The position numbers and the translations under genes were made by a program. Below are positions 42,019 to 49,708 of a DNA stretch of 49,708 nt, piece by piece. Source of the DNA: Serpens sp035497635 (lineage in GTDB: Bacteria > Pseudomonadota > Gammaproteobacteria > Pseudomonadales > Pseudomonadaceae). The notes below the pieces were generated by a model. That model worked only from the letters and a program-made list of their open reading frames with translations. It was not told the origin of the DNA and ran no database searches. Each line of letters begins with the position of its first letter. The first letter of the stretch is position 1. Location: positions 1 to 49,708 of the forward strand of contig DATJDB010000180.1 of assembly GCA_035497635.1 (NCBI GenBank). Direction: 5' to 3'.

Positions 42019-42941
42019 GCGATTGTTCGGTCTGCGTGATCATTCCCCTCTACAACGCCGCCGACACCATCGGTCAGGCCCTGGATTCGCTGGCGGCCCA
42101 GACCCGCCGGCCAGAGCGGGTCATCGTGGTGGACGATGGTTCCAGCGACGGCGGCGCGGAGCAGGTTGAGCGCTACCCCGCGCCCTTCCCGCTCATCCTG
42201 ATCCGCCAGGCGAACCAGGGCCCGGCCGCGGCGCGCAACCGGGGCATCTTCAAGGCCAGCGAACACCTGCTGGCCTTCCTGGACGCCGACGACTACTGGC
42301 TGCCCGGCAAGCTGGAACGACAGCTGGAACTCTACAAGCGCCTCAGCACGAACGGTCGGCATATCGGACTGATCGACTGCTTCGGCATGAGCCTGTTCGA
42401 CGACGGCCGGCAAATCCCCTTCGCCTGGTGCAAGGCCGGCTGGCATTTTCGCGACTTCCAGCAGCGCAACGTCATCAACGGCACCTCTTCGGTATTGATG
42501 GAGCGTGAGCTGGCCACCCGATTCGGCGGCTTCGATGCGCGCATCCGTTTCGCCGAGGACCGCTGGCTGTGGACGCAGGTGGCCGAGCGAGCGGAAATCC
42601 ACACGGTGCCGGAGGTGCTCTACCACCGGCTGGTCGGCCCCGACAACATCACCGCCCAGCCGGAGCGGCATTACCCGCACAAGCTGCGTTTCATCGAGCT
42701 GTATCTGCAGCACTACGGCGCGCAGATGAGCCCTCGTGAGCGCACGGATTTCATTCTTGCCAACCAGACGGAGTTCCTCGAAGTCTTCTCCCGCAAGGGA
42801 CAGCAGCGCCTGGTCATTCAGGTGTTCGAGCAGATGCTGCGCATTTCCTGGCGCGCCCTGCTGACCGCGCACGGCAAGCCCGCGCTGCGCTATGCCTATG
42901 CCCGTGCCAGCCGCTGGCGCATGACGGAAGGCGCGCCGTGA
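42015..42941 (+). CDS. GT2-family glycosyltransferase
   Basis: This 308-residue GT-A fold inverting transferase has an N-terminal core with VCVIIPLYNAADTIGQALDSL and IVVDDGSSDGG, then the metal-binding LAFLDADDYWLPGKLERQ. The D-x-D is in the usual place (AFLDADD). It lacks membrane helices. It is the third glycosyltransferase of the EPS pathway apart from the WecG-type enzyme. The start is GTG 42015, overlapping the polymerase stop in GTGA. The stop overlaps the flippase start in the same way. Confidence 0.93.
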   Translation: MSDCSVCVIIPLYNAADTIGQALDSLAAQTRRPERVIVVDDGSSDGGAEQVERYPAPFPLILIRQANQGPAAARNRGIFKASEHLLAFLDADDYWLPGKLERQLELYKRLSTNGRHIGLIDCFGMSLFDDGRQIPFAWCKAGWHFRDFQQRNVINGTSSVLMERELATRFGGFDARIRFAEDRWLWTQVAERAEIHTVPEVLYHRLVGPDNITAQPERHYPHKLRFIELYLQHYGAQMSPRERTDFILANQTEFLEVFSRKGQQRLVIQVFEQMLRISWRALLTAHGKPALRYAYARASRWRMTEGAP

Positions 42942-44356
42942 TTCGGCAGCGTCTGGCTCGCCTGGCCTGGATCTTCTCGGAGAAATTCGGACTGATCCTG
43001 CTATCCATGCTGTCCTTCTTCGTGTTCGCCCACCTGCTGACCCCGGAAGAACTCGGCGTGGGCGTGCTGATCATCGTCATCGTCGAGCTGGTGGGCCTGC
43101 TGTTCAGCTCGCTGATCGAGGACCCGCTGGTACGACAGCAGCAGGTATCGCCCCGCCAGCGGGCTACAGCCTTCTGGGCCTGCGTGATCGCCGGGCTGGG
43201 TTCGGTGCTGCTGATCAGCGCGGGCGGCCTGTTTTACAGCGATGACGCGGCCGTGCGCGCCATGGTGATCGTGGCTGCGCTGAAGATACTGGCCACCCTG
43301 ATGGCCCGCATCTACGTGGCGGAAATGCGCCGCAGCGGCAATTTTCGCCTGCTCGCCTCACGCACACTGCTGGGCAAGGTGCTTGGGGCGCTGGGCGGCA
43401 TTCTGGTTGCGCTGCAAGGTGGCGGAGCCTGGGCGTTGATCGTGCAGGCGCTGATCATGGAACTGGTGTCTCTGCTGATGCTGATGCACAGCGACCGCCG
43501 TCGCCTGCCTTTGGTCTTCGACCGCTACTGGCTGGCGGGCGTGGTGACGGCCGGGCTGCCGATTGCAATCAATACCCTTTGTGGACAACTGCTGCAGCGC
43601 GGAGCCAGCGTGGTACTGGGCCTGACCGCCGGCGTTCAGGCAGTGGGCCAGTTCAACTTCGCCCTGCGCATCATCGAGCTGCCACGTACGGCGGCCTACA
43701 ACGGGCTGGCCAGCTATGCGCTGCCCGCCTTTGCCCGGCGCGCCGAGCAGCCGGCGCGGCTGTGGTCGCTGTTCGGCGCCGTGAGCAGCCTGACCGGCTT
43801 CCTGCTGACCCCCTGCTATATCGGTCTGGCGCTCACCGCCGAGGATCTGGTGTTGCTGGTGTTCGGCACCAAGTGGCTGGCCGCCGTGCCAACCCTGCAG
43901 GTGCTGGCGGTGATGGCGGCACTGGCCAACACCGCCCTGCATGCGCAGAGCCTGTTGGTGGCGGTGAGCCGCATCCAGACGGTGATGCGCGCCGAAATCG
44001 TCACCACGCTGCTGGCCCTGGCCCTGCTCGGCCTGCTCGGCGAACCGCTGGGCGCCCTGGCCGGCGGCTTGGCCATGCTGGTGCGCACGCTACTGATCGT
44101 GCCGATCCATGTCAGCGCGCTGCGCCGCAGCATCGGCTTCGGCGTGGCCGATTGGCTGCAAGTCAACTACCGCAGCCTGCTTGCCACCCTGCTGTTGAGC
44201 CTCGCCGTGCTGTATTTCTCGACCCACAGCATCCTCAGCGGCTACGCCCACTGGCTGGCGGACATTTGCGTCGGGGCCCTGACCTATGCCCTCGCCTACA
44301 CGCTGCTGCACCCGCGCTGGTGGCCGGATTTCAAAGGGATGCTGGCGATGCGCTGA
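42938..44356 (+). CDS. Wzx-type oligosaccharide flippase
   Basis: This 472-residue membrane protein has 12-14 predicted helices and belongs to the polysaccharide-biosynthesis/MOP flippase group. Segments such as FVFAHLLTPEELGVGVLIIV, INTLCGQLLQRGASVVLGL and VGQFNFALRIIELPRTAAYNGLASYALPAFAR match the typical Wzx N-terminal and central regions. It would move lipid-linked repeat units to the periplasm for polymerisation. GTG 42938 is in a 4-nt overlap with the GT2 gene. It closes the EPS operon. Confidence 0.92.
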   Translation: MIRQRLARLAWIFSEKFGLILLSMLSFFVFAHLLTPEELGVGVLIIVIVELVGLLFSSLIEDPLVRQQQVSPRQRATAFWACVIAGLGSVLLISAGGLFYSDDAAVRAMVIVAALKILATLMARIYVAEMRRSGNFRLLASRTLLGKVLGALGGILVALQGGGAWALIVQALIMELVSLLMLMHSDRRRLPLVFDRYWLAGVVTAGLPIAINTLCGQLLQRGASVVLGLTAGVQAVGQFNFALRIIELPRTAAYNGLASYALPAFARRAEQPARLWSLFGAVSSLTGFLLTPCYIGLALTAEDLVLLVFGTKWLAAVPTLQVLAVMAALANTALHAQSLLVAVSRIQTVMRAEIVTTLLALALLGLLGEPLGALAGGLAMLVRTLLIVPIHVSALRRSIGFGVADWLQVNYRSLLATLLLSLAVLYFSTHSILSGYAHWLADICVGALTYALAYTLLHPRWWPDFKGMLAMR

Positions 44357-44414
44357 ACGGGCGGTCCGGAATTTATCGCCCTTGACTTGACCCGCGTGGG
44401 GCACTGATCGAATA

Positions 44415-44430
44415 CTGTACCTATATACAG
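44415..44430. promoter_or_regulatory. LexA box upstream of imuA
   Basis: CTGT-ACCTATAT-ACAG matches the LexA consensus CTGT-N8-ACAG exactly. The symmetry extends by two bases on each side (TACTGT … ACAGTA, 44413-44432). It lies 17 nt before the imuA ATG at 44448, within the likely promoter, so LexA should repress the imuA-imuB-dnaE2 cassette until DNA damage. Confidence 0.85.
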
Positions 44431-44447
44431 TATTTTCGAGTTTTCCC

Positions 44448-45074
44448 ATGTCCTCTGTTGTCGCCCTCGACCGCCTGCTCGATACACGCCGTGTGTGGCG
44501 TGGTCAGGCCGTCATCGCCGCTTCCGCCAGCCAGCCGACCGGGCACGCCGAGCTGGACGCCGCCCTGCCCGGCGGCGGCTGGCCGGACGCCGCGCTGAGC
44601 GAAATTCTCGTCGCCGCCAGTGGCCTGGGCGAGTTGCGCCTGCTGTGGCCGACCCTGGCACGTCTCACCGCTTCAGACGAACGGGTGGTGCTGGTCGCCC
44701 CGCCCCATATCCCCTATCCGCAGGCCTGGCTGGCGGCAGGCGTCGATCTGCGACATCTGAATATCGTGCGGGCAACCGGCCGCGACGCCCTGTGGGCTGC
44801 CGAGCAGTGCCTGCGTTCGGGCTGTTGCGGTGCTGTGTTGTGCTGGCCGAAGCAGGCGGACGACCGCGCCCTGCGTCGCCTGCAGATTGCCGCCGAAACC
44901 GGCCAGACCCTGGCCTTCGCTTACCGTCCGCTGCAGGAAGCGGCCAATCCTTCGCCCGCGGCCCTGCGCCTGACCGTAGACGCAGAAGGAGTGCGCATCC
45001 TCAAGTGTCGTGGCGGCCTGGCCCCGGCCCGGCCGATTGCCACACCGGCCTTTGCCGCAAGCGGCGGGCACTGA
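44448..45074 (+). CDS. imuA: SOS mutagenesis protein ImuA
   Basis: This 208-residue protein is ImuA, a RecA/SulA-like factor required with ImuB and DnaE2 for damage-induced mutagenesis. It contains PTGHAELDAALPGGGWPDAALSEILVA, which resembles the RecA-type N-terminal fold, but without an intact Walker A. The C-terminal TLAFAYRPLQEAANPSPAALRLTV is family-like. The length is normal. It is the first gene after a LexA box and precedes imuB by 6 nt. The ribosome-binding site is weak. Confidence 0.9.
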   Translation: MSSVVALDRLLDTRRVWRGQAVIAASASQPTGHAELDAALPGGGWPDAALSEILVAASGLGELRLLWPTLARLTASDERVVLVAPPHIPYPQAWLAAGVDLRHLNIVRATGRDALWAAEQCLRSGCCGAVLCWPKQADDRALRRLQIAAETGQTLAFAYRPLQEAANPSPAALRLTVDAEGVRILKCRGGLAPARPIATPAFAASGGH

Positions 45075-45080
45075 GGCCGC

Positions 45081-46490
45081 ATGCGCTGGGCCTGCATCCT
45101 GCTGCCGCAACTGGCCATGGATGGCGTGCTACGCCAGCACGCCGACGCGGATGCGCCGTTGGCCTTGCTGGCCGGCCCCGCACAACGACGCCGAATCCAG
45201 GCGGTCAATCCTGCGGCGCGTGCCCTGGGCCTGAGGCCCGGCCAGTCGCTGACCGCTGCCCAGGCACTCAGCCAGAACTTCGCCACAGCCGAATATGATC
45301 AGACGGCTATCGAGCGCGGCCAGCAGTTGCTGGCCGCCTGGGCGTATCGCTTCAGCGCCCAGGTCAGCCTGCACTATCCGCGCTGCTTGCTGATGGAGGT
45401 GCATTCCTGCCTCGGGCTGTTCGGTCCCTGGCCGCGCTTCGAGGCGCGTCTGCGCGAAGAGCTGGCTGCACTGGGTTTCCAGCACCGCATCACCGTCGCG
45501 CCCAATCCCGCCGCCGCTCGGGTGCTAGCCAATGTCCATGATGGACTGGCGGTGGACGACGGCCCGGCGCTGCAGCAGGCGCTGAGCCAGTTGCCGGTGG
45601 ATCGCCTCGGCTTCTCTCGCGAGGCGTCTACTGCCTTTGCCCGCATGGGTGTACGCAGCCTGGCGCAGATTCTCGCCCTGCCACGTGACGGCCTGGCCAA
45701 ACGCTTCCCTGCCGAGGTGCTGATTAAGCTCGACATGCTGCTCGGCCAGCGCCCACTGCCCCTGGAGTTCTACCGGCCGCCGGATGTGTTCGAGGCGCGC
45801 ATTGAGCTGAATTTTGAGGTCGAGTCGCACCAGGCGCTGCTCTTCCCGCTGCGTCGCCTGACCGCCGACCTGGCCGCCTATCTGGCGGGACGCGACAGCG
45901 GCGTGCAGCGTTTCGTCCTGCATCTCGAACACCGCAACCGGCCCGCCAGTCAGGTGCCGGTCGGCCTGCTAAGCGCCGAGCGCGAGGCGGCCATGCTGTT
46001 CGAACTGACCCGTGGCCGCCTGGAGCAGCAGCAACTGCCGGAGCCGGTGTTGGCGGTACGACTGATTGCCCATGACTTGCCGCCCTTCGTTCCAGAACAT
46101 CAGGTGTTGTTCGAGGAGCGCCCACAACAATCGCTGCCGTGGGAACAATTGCGCGAGCGCCTGCGCGCCCGCCTCGGCGACGATGCCGTGCAGGGTCTCG
46201 GTGCCCGCGCCGACCATCGTCCCGAGCAAGCCTGGGACACCCAACCGGTAAACGGGGCCCTGCCGCCCTGCGGTCCTCGCCCCGGCTGGCTGCTGACCGA
46301 GCCACAGCCGCTGCGCGAAGGCACCGTGCGCCTGCTAAGCGGCCCGGAACGCATCGAGTCCGGCTGGTGGGACGGCGGGGATGTGCGCCGCGACTATTAC
46401 CTGATCGAAACCCGCACCGGTCAGCGCGGCTGGGCATTCCGCCCGGTCGGCGGCGGTGGGCCGCTGCTGCTGCAGGGCTGGTTCGCATGA
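45081..46490 (+). CDS. imuB: Catalytically inactive Y-family protein ImuB
   Basis: This 469-residue protein is ImuB, a Y-family polymerase relative that lacks the catalytic acidic triad and serves as a hub, binding the beta clamp, ImuA and DnaE2. It starts WACILLPQLAMDGVL. The palm has LLMEVHSCLGLFGPW, where active polymerases have Asp-Glu. A clamp-binding motif QQSLPW lies at residues 349-354. The C-terminus (RDYYLIETRTGQRGWAFR) is typical. Its stop overlaps the dnaE2 start in ATGA. Confidence 0.93.
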   Translation: MRWACILLPQLAMDGVLRQHADADAPLALLAGPAQRRRIQAVNPAARALGLRPGQSLTAAQALSQNFATAEYDQTAIERGQQLLAAWAYRFSAQVSLHYPRCLLMEVHSCLGLFGPWPRFEARLREELAALGFQHRITVAPNPAAARVLANVHDGLAVDDGPALQQALSQLPVDRLGFSREASTAFARMGVRSLAQILALPRDGLAKRFPAEVLIKLDMLLGQRPLPLEFYRPPDVFEARIELNFEVESHQALLFPLRRLTADLAAYLAGRDSGVQRFVLHLEHRNRPASQVPVGLLSAEREAAMLFELTRGRLEQQQLPEPVLAVRLIAHDLPPFVPEHQVLFEERPQQSLPWEQLRERLRARLGDDAVQGLGARADHRPEQAWDTQPVNGALPPCGPRPGWLLTEPQPLREGTVRLLSGPERIESGWWDGGDVRRDYYLIETRTGQRGWAFRPVGGGGPLLLQGWFA

Positions 46491-49400
46491 ACGACTACGC
46501 CGAACTGCACTGCCTGTCGCACTTCAGCTTTCAGCGCGGTGCCTCCAGCGCGTCTGAGTTGTTCGAGCGTGCCGCGCGGCTCGGCTACCGGGCCCTGGCG
46601 ATCACCGACGAATGCACCCTGGCCGGCATCGTGCGCGCCTGGCAGGCTGCAAAGGAGCATGAGCTGCCGTTGCTCATCGGCAGCGAGATGCGCATCGAGG
46701 ACGGTCCGAAGCTGGTCCTGCTGGTCGAGAACCTGACCGGCTACCAAGCACTGTGTGGGCTGATTACCCAGGCCAGACGTCGCGCCGAAAAAGGCCGCTA
46801 TCGCCTGCTGCGCGAGGATTTCGACGTGCCGCTGGACGGTCTGCTGGCCATCTGGCTACCGGAGGATGATGCCGCTGGCCATGCCTCCTGGCTGCGCGCG
46901 CTGTTCCCGCAACGGCTATGGCTGGGCGTCGAACTGCACCGGGGCCCGGATGATGCCGCACGGTTAAAGCACCTGCTAGCGATCGCCCGCGCCCTCGACC
47001 TGCCGGCGGTGGCCTGCGGCGACGTGCACATGCACGCCCGCGGACGCCGCGCCCTGCAGGATTGCATGACCGCCATTCGCCACCACCTGCCGGTGAGCGA
47101 GGCCGGCGCCTACCTGTTTCCCAATGGCGAACGCCACCTGCGCCGCCGCGAGGAGCTGGCCGAGCTCTACCCGCCCGAGCTGCTCGCCGAAACCCTGCGC
47201 ATCGCCGCGCGCTGCAGCTTCGACCTCGGCCAGTTGCGCTACCAGTACCCGCAGGAGCTGGTTCCCTCGGGGCACGACCCGGCCGGCTGGCTGCGCGAGC
47301 TGGTCGACCAGGGCGCCCGCACGCGCTGGCCGCACGGCGTGCCGGACAAGGCCCGCGCGCTGATCGAGCATGAACTGGCGATGATCGCCGAGCTGAAGTA
47401 CGAGAGCTACTTCCTCACCGTCCACGACATCGTCCGCTGGGCCCGCGAGCGGGGCATCCTCTGCCAGGGGCGCGGCTCGGCCGCCAACTCGACGGTATGC
47501 TTCGCGCTGGGCATCACCGAACTGGATCCGTCGCGCAGCAGGTTGTTGTTCGAGCGCTTCCTGTCCCGCGAGCGCAACGAGCCGCCGGACATCGACGTCG
47601 ACTTCGAGCACGAGCGCCGCGAGGAAGTCATCCAGTACATCTTCAAGCGCTACGGCCGCGAGCGCGCCGCGCTCACTGCGGTGGTCAGCACCTACCATGG
47701 CGCCGGCGCGGTGCGCGACGTGGCCAAGGCCCTCGGCCTGCCGCCGGATCAGGTGAGCGCCCTGGCCGACTGCTGTGGCCGCTGGAGCGACAAGCCACCG
47801 GCCGCCGAGCGCTTGGTCGAGGCCGGTTTCGATCCGGAGAATCCCCTGCTGCGTCGGGTGCTGGCGCTGACCGGCGAGCTGATCGGCTTCCCCCGGCACC
47901 TTTCGCAGCACCCTGGCGGCTTCGTCATCTCCCAGGAGCCGCTGGCCAGCCTGGTGCCGGTGGAAAACGCCAGCATGGCCGAGCGGACGGTGATCCAGTG
48001 GGACAAGGACGACCTGGACCTGGTCGGCCTGCTCAAGGTCGATGTGCTGGCCCTGGGCATGCTCAGCGCGCTGCGCCGCTGCTTCGACCTGATCAAACAC
48101 TACCGTGGCATGCACTGGACGCTGGCCAGCCTGCCCCAGGAAGACCCAGCGACCTACGCCATGATCAGCCGCGCCGACACCATCGGCGTGTTCCAGATCG
48201 AGTCGCGGGCGCAGATGGCCATGCTGCCGCGCCTGCGCCCGCAGACCTTCTACGACCTGGTGATCCAGGTGGCCATCGTGCGCCCCGGGCCGATCCAGGG
48301 CGACATGGTCCATCCCTACCTGCGTCGGCGCAACGGCGAGGAGCCGGTGCTCTACCCCTCCGACGAACTGGTACCGGTCTTCGAGCGCACCCTCGGCGTG
48401 CCGCTGTTCCAGGAACAGGTGATGGAGCTGGCGATGGTCGCCGCCGATTACACCCCGGGCGAGGCCGACGAACTGCGCCGCAGCATGGCGGCCTGGAAAC
48501 GCCACGGCGGCCTGGAAAAACACCGCGAGCGCCTGACTTCGCGGATGCTCGCCAAGCAGTACGCACCGGAGTTCATCGCGCGCATCTTCGAGCAGATCAA
48601 GGGCTTCGGCAGCTACGGCTTTCCCGAATCTCACGCAGCCAGCTTCGCGCTGCTCAGCTATGCCAGCAGTTGGCTGAAATGCCACGAACCGGCGGCCTTC
48701 GCCTGCGCGCTGATCAACAGCTGGCCGATGGGTTTCTACAGTCCCGACCAGGTGCTGCAGGACGCTCGCCGGCATGACATCGAAGTGCGCCCGGTCGATG
48801 TGCGCCACAGCGGCTGGGATTGCGCCCTGGAAGATGCCGGCGGTCGGCAGCCGGCGATCCGCCTGGGGCTGCGGATGATTCGTGGCTTCCGGCAGGCCGA
48901 TGCAGAGCGGATCGAGGCGACTCGCCAGACGCGACCGTTCACGGATATCGAAGACCTGAGCCTGCGCGCCGCTCTGGACGCCCGTGCCCGCGAACGCCTG
49001 GCCGATGCCGGGGCCCTGCGCGGCCTCGCCGGCCACCGCCACCGGGCGCGCTGGGCCGTGGCCGGAGTGGAACCCCAGCTGCCGCTGTTTGCCTCGGTAT
49101 CCGCCGGTGAGGAAACACCGGTAAACCTGCCGCTGCCCACAGTGAGCGAGGAGTTGTTTACAGACTACGCAACCCTGGGCACTACCCTCGGCCCGCATCC
49201 GCTGGCGCTGCTGCGTGGTCAGCTCAAGACCATGCGCTGTCGCAGCTCCCGTGAATTGCGCGAGAGCGAACCCGGCCGGCCAACCAGCGTCGCCGGTCTG
49301 GTCATCGGCCGCCAACGCCCACAGACAGCCAGCGGCGTGATCTTCGTGACTCTGGAGGACGAGTTTGGGCTGATCAACGTAATCGTCTGGCACGACCTCG

Positions 49401-49558
49401 CCGAACGCCAACGACGGGTACTGGTGCAGTCGCAGATGCTGCGTATCGACGGCCATCTGGAAGCGGCAGATGGCATTCGCCATGTCATTGCCGGCCGGCT
49501 GACGGACCTCACCCCGCTACTGACCGGGCTGGAGGTGCGGAGTCGGGATTTTCAGTGA
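46487..49558 (+). CDS. dnaE2: Error-prone DNA polymerase III alpha subunit DnaE2 (ImuC)
   Basis: This 1023-residue C-family polymerase carries out translesion synthesis with ImuA/ImuB. The PHP domain starts AELHCLSHFSFQRGASSASELF. Palm catalytic residues are Asp368 and Asp370 in PPDIDVDFEHERREEVIQY, with the third at Asp519 in LLKVDVLALGM. GRGSAANSTVCFALGIT and FPESHAASFALLSYASSW are strong DnaE2 markers. The C-terminus has an OB-like region (GVIFVTLEDEFGLINVIVW). It lacks the long C-terminal tail of DnaE1. ATG 46487 overlaps the imuB stop. Confidence 0.96.
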   Translation: MNDYAELHCLSHFSFQRGASSASELFERAARLGYRALAITDECTLAGIVRAWQAAKEHELPLLIGSEMRIEDGPKLVLLVENLTGYQALCGLITQARRRAEKGRYRLLREDFDVPLDGLLAIWLPEDDAAGHASWLRALFPQRLWLGVELHRGPDDAARLKHLLAIARALDLPAVACGDVHMHARGRRALQDCMTAIRHHLPVSEAGAYLFPNGERHLRRREELAELYPPELLAETLRIAARCSFDLGQLRYQYPQELVPSGHDPAGWLRELVDQGARTRWPHGVPDKARALIEHELAMIAELKYESYFLTVHDIVRWARERGILCQGRGSAANSTVCFALGITELDPSRSRLLFERFLSRERNEPPDIDVDFEHERREEVIQYIFKRYGRERAALTAVVSTYHGAGAVRDVAKALGLPPDQVSALADCCGRWSDKPPAAERLVEAGFDPENPLLRRVLALTGELIGFPRHLSQHPGGFVISQEPLASLVPVENASMAERTVIQWDKDDLDLVGLLKVDVLALGMLSALRRCFDLIKHYRGMHWTLASLPQEDPATYAMISRADTIGVFQIESRAQMAMLPRLRPQTFYDLVIQVAIVRPGPIQGDMVHPYLRRRNGEEPVLYPSDELVPVFERTLGVPLFQEQVMELAMVAADYTPGEADELRRSMAAWKRHGGLEKHRERLTSRMLAKQYAPEFIARIFEQIKGFGSYGFPESHAASFALLSYASSWLKCHEPAAFACALINSWPMGFYSPDQVLQDARRHDIEVRPVDVRHSGWDCALEDAGGRQPAIRLGLRMIRGFRQADAERIEATRQTRPFTDIEDLSLRAALDARARERLADAGALRGLAGHRHRARWAVAGVEPQLPLFASVSAGEETPVNLPLPTVSEELFTDYATLGTTLGPHPLALLRGQLKTMRCRSSRELRESEPGRPTSVAGLVIGRQRPQTASGVIFVTLEDEFGLINVIVWHDLAERQRRVLVQSQMLRIDGHLEAADGIRHVIAGRLTDLTPLLTGLEVRSRDFQ

Positions 49559-49611
49559 CAGCCTTGTCGAAAAAAGCTGCAGTCGCTTTCCAGTGAGGCT
49601 GGCGAACGATG

Positions 49612-49708
49612 GTAAGCGTTCAGCCAAGTCACCTTCCGAACTCCAGCATTAAGGGCGATGGTGTCCGCGTATTTTTAAGCGGACGCGACCGTCCTTAATG
49701 TCAGGATT
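49612..49708. mobile_element. Probable end of an IS66-family insertion sequence (continues beyond window)
   Basis: At 49612 the sequence GTAAGCGTTCAGCC resembles the terminal repeats of IS66-family elements, which begin GTAAGC. The following 97 nt have no gene and include a long hairpin. The element's genes would lie beyond the right edge, so the family is inferred from the terminus alone, from memory. The junction is 54 nt after the dnaE2 stop. Confidence 0.4.
49647..49700. repeat. Imperfect inverted repeat with 22-nt arms
   Basis: Arms at 49647-49668 and 49679-49700 pair in 18 of 22 positions (outer CATTAAGG with CCTTAATG, inner GTCCGC with GCGGAC) around a 10-nt AT-rich loop. It has no T-tract after it, so it is not a standard terminator. 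It may be an internal structure of the putative IS66-like element. Confidence 0.7.

Noticed and set aside
49566..49592. Weak AAAGC/GCTTT stem after dnaE2 as a terminator
   Set aside because: The 5-bp arms with a poor T-tract are too weak to call.

Overview
The window is high-GC, densely packed bacterial chromosome and most resembles a Pseudomonas, probably of the stutzeri or mendocina type. The main reason is the gene order glgE - treS/maltokinase - glgB / ybhN - clsB - ybhP-like - DUF72 - ADH - CBS - glgX - DUF2934 - treY - malQ - treZ - glgA. From memory this is close to the PA2151-PA2165 stress region of P. aeruginosa. The LexA-boxed imuA-imuB-dnaE2 cassette and zapE fit the same family. 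No rRNA, tRNA or CRISPR array was seen.

Layout. 1-862: a Res-Xre toxin-antitoxin pair on the minus strand, with the toxin cut by the left edge. 988-1096: a scar of a deleted VOC-family gene. 1119-3709: a haem redox module, with a cytochrome b / flavin reductase / ferredoxin fusion divergent from an SHP-like cytochrome and a dihaem cytochrome c. 3730-4379: a RelE/ParE-Phd/YefM toxin-antitoxin pair with a repeated-hexamer operator over its promoter. 4406-5524: zapE. 5658-13220: the GlgE-pathway operon (plus strand). 13257-29523: thirteen minus-strand genes with gaps of 128 nt or less and many 4-nt start/stop overlaps, covering alpha-glucan and trehalose enzymes, an envelope-lipid trio, an alcohol dehydrogenase and a CBS protein. 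29734-30222: a PncC/CinA-type amidohydrolase. 30230-31522: a tyrosine recombinase whose promoter carries a palindrome. 31523-32461: a 939-nt gene-free stretch. 32462-44356: a ten-gene Wzx/Wzy-type exopolysaccharide operon. 44415-49558: the SOS mutagenesis cassette. 49612 to the right edge: what looks like the terminus of an IS66-family insertion sequence.

How the genes work together. TreS/maltokinase converts trehalose to maltose and then maltose-1-phosphate, GlgE polymerises it and GlgB branches it. GlgA offers a second route to linear glucan. GlgX, MalQ, TreY and TreZ turn alpha-glucan back into trehalose. The locus can therefore run trehalose and alpha-glucan in both directions. No glgC or glgP lies in the window. 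Three operon starts here (glgE, the glgA operon, the CBS-ADH unit) carry a similar -35 / 16-nt / TC-type -10 arrangement that resembles an AlgU (sigma-E type) promoter, which would suit a desiccation or osmotic stress regulon. This is inferred by eye.

I found no clearly unprecedented multi-gene system. The leads most worth following are the recombinase with its operator-like palindrome next to the exopolysaccharide operon, the shared stress-promoter pattern, the fused cytochrome b reductase facing SHP and dihaem cytochrome genes, the WecG-family enzyme with an altered signature, and the IS66-like end with its long hairpin.
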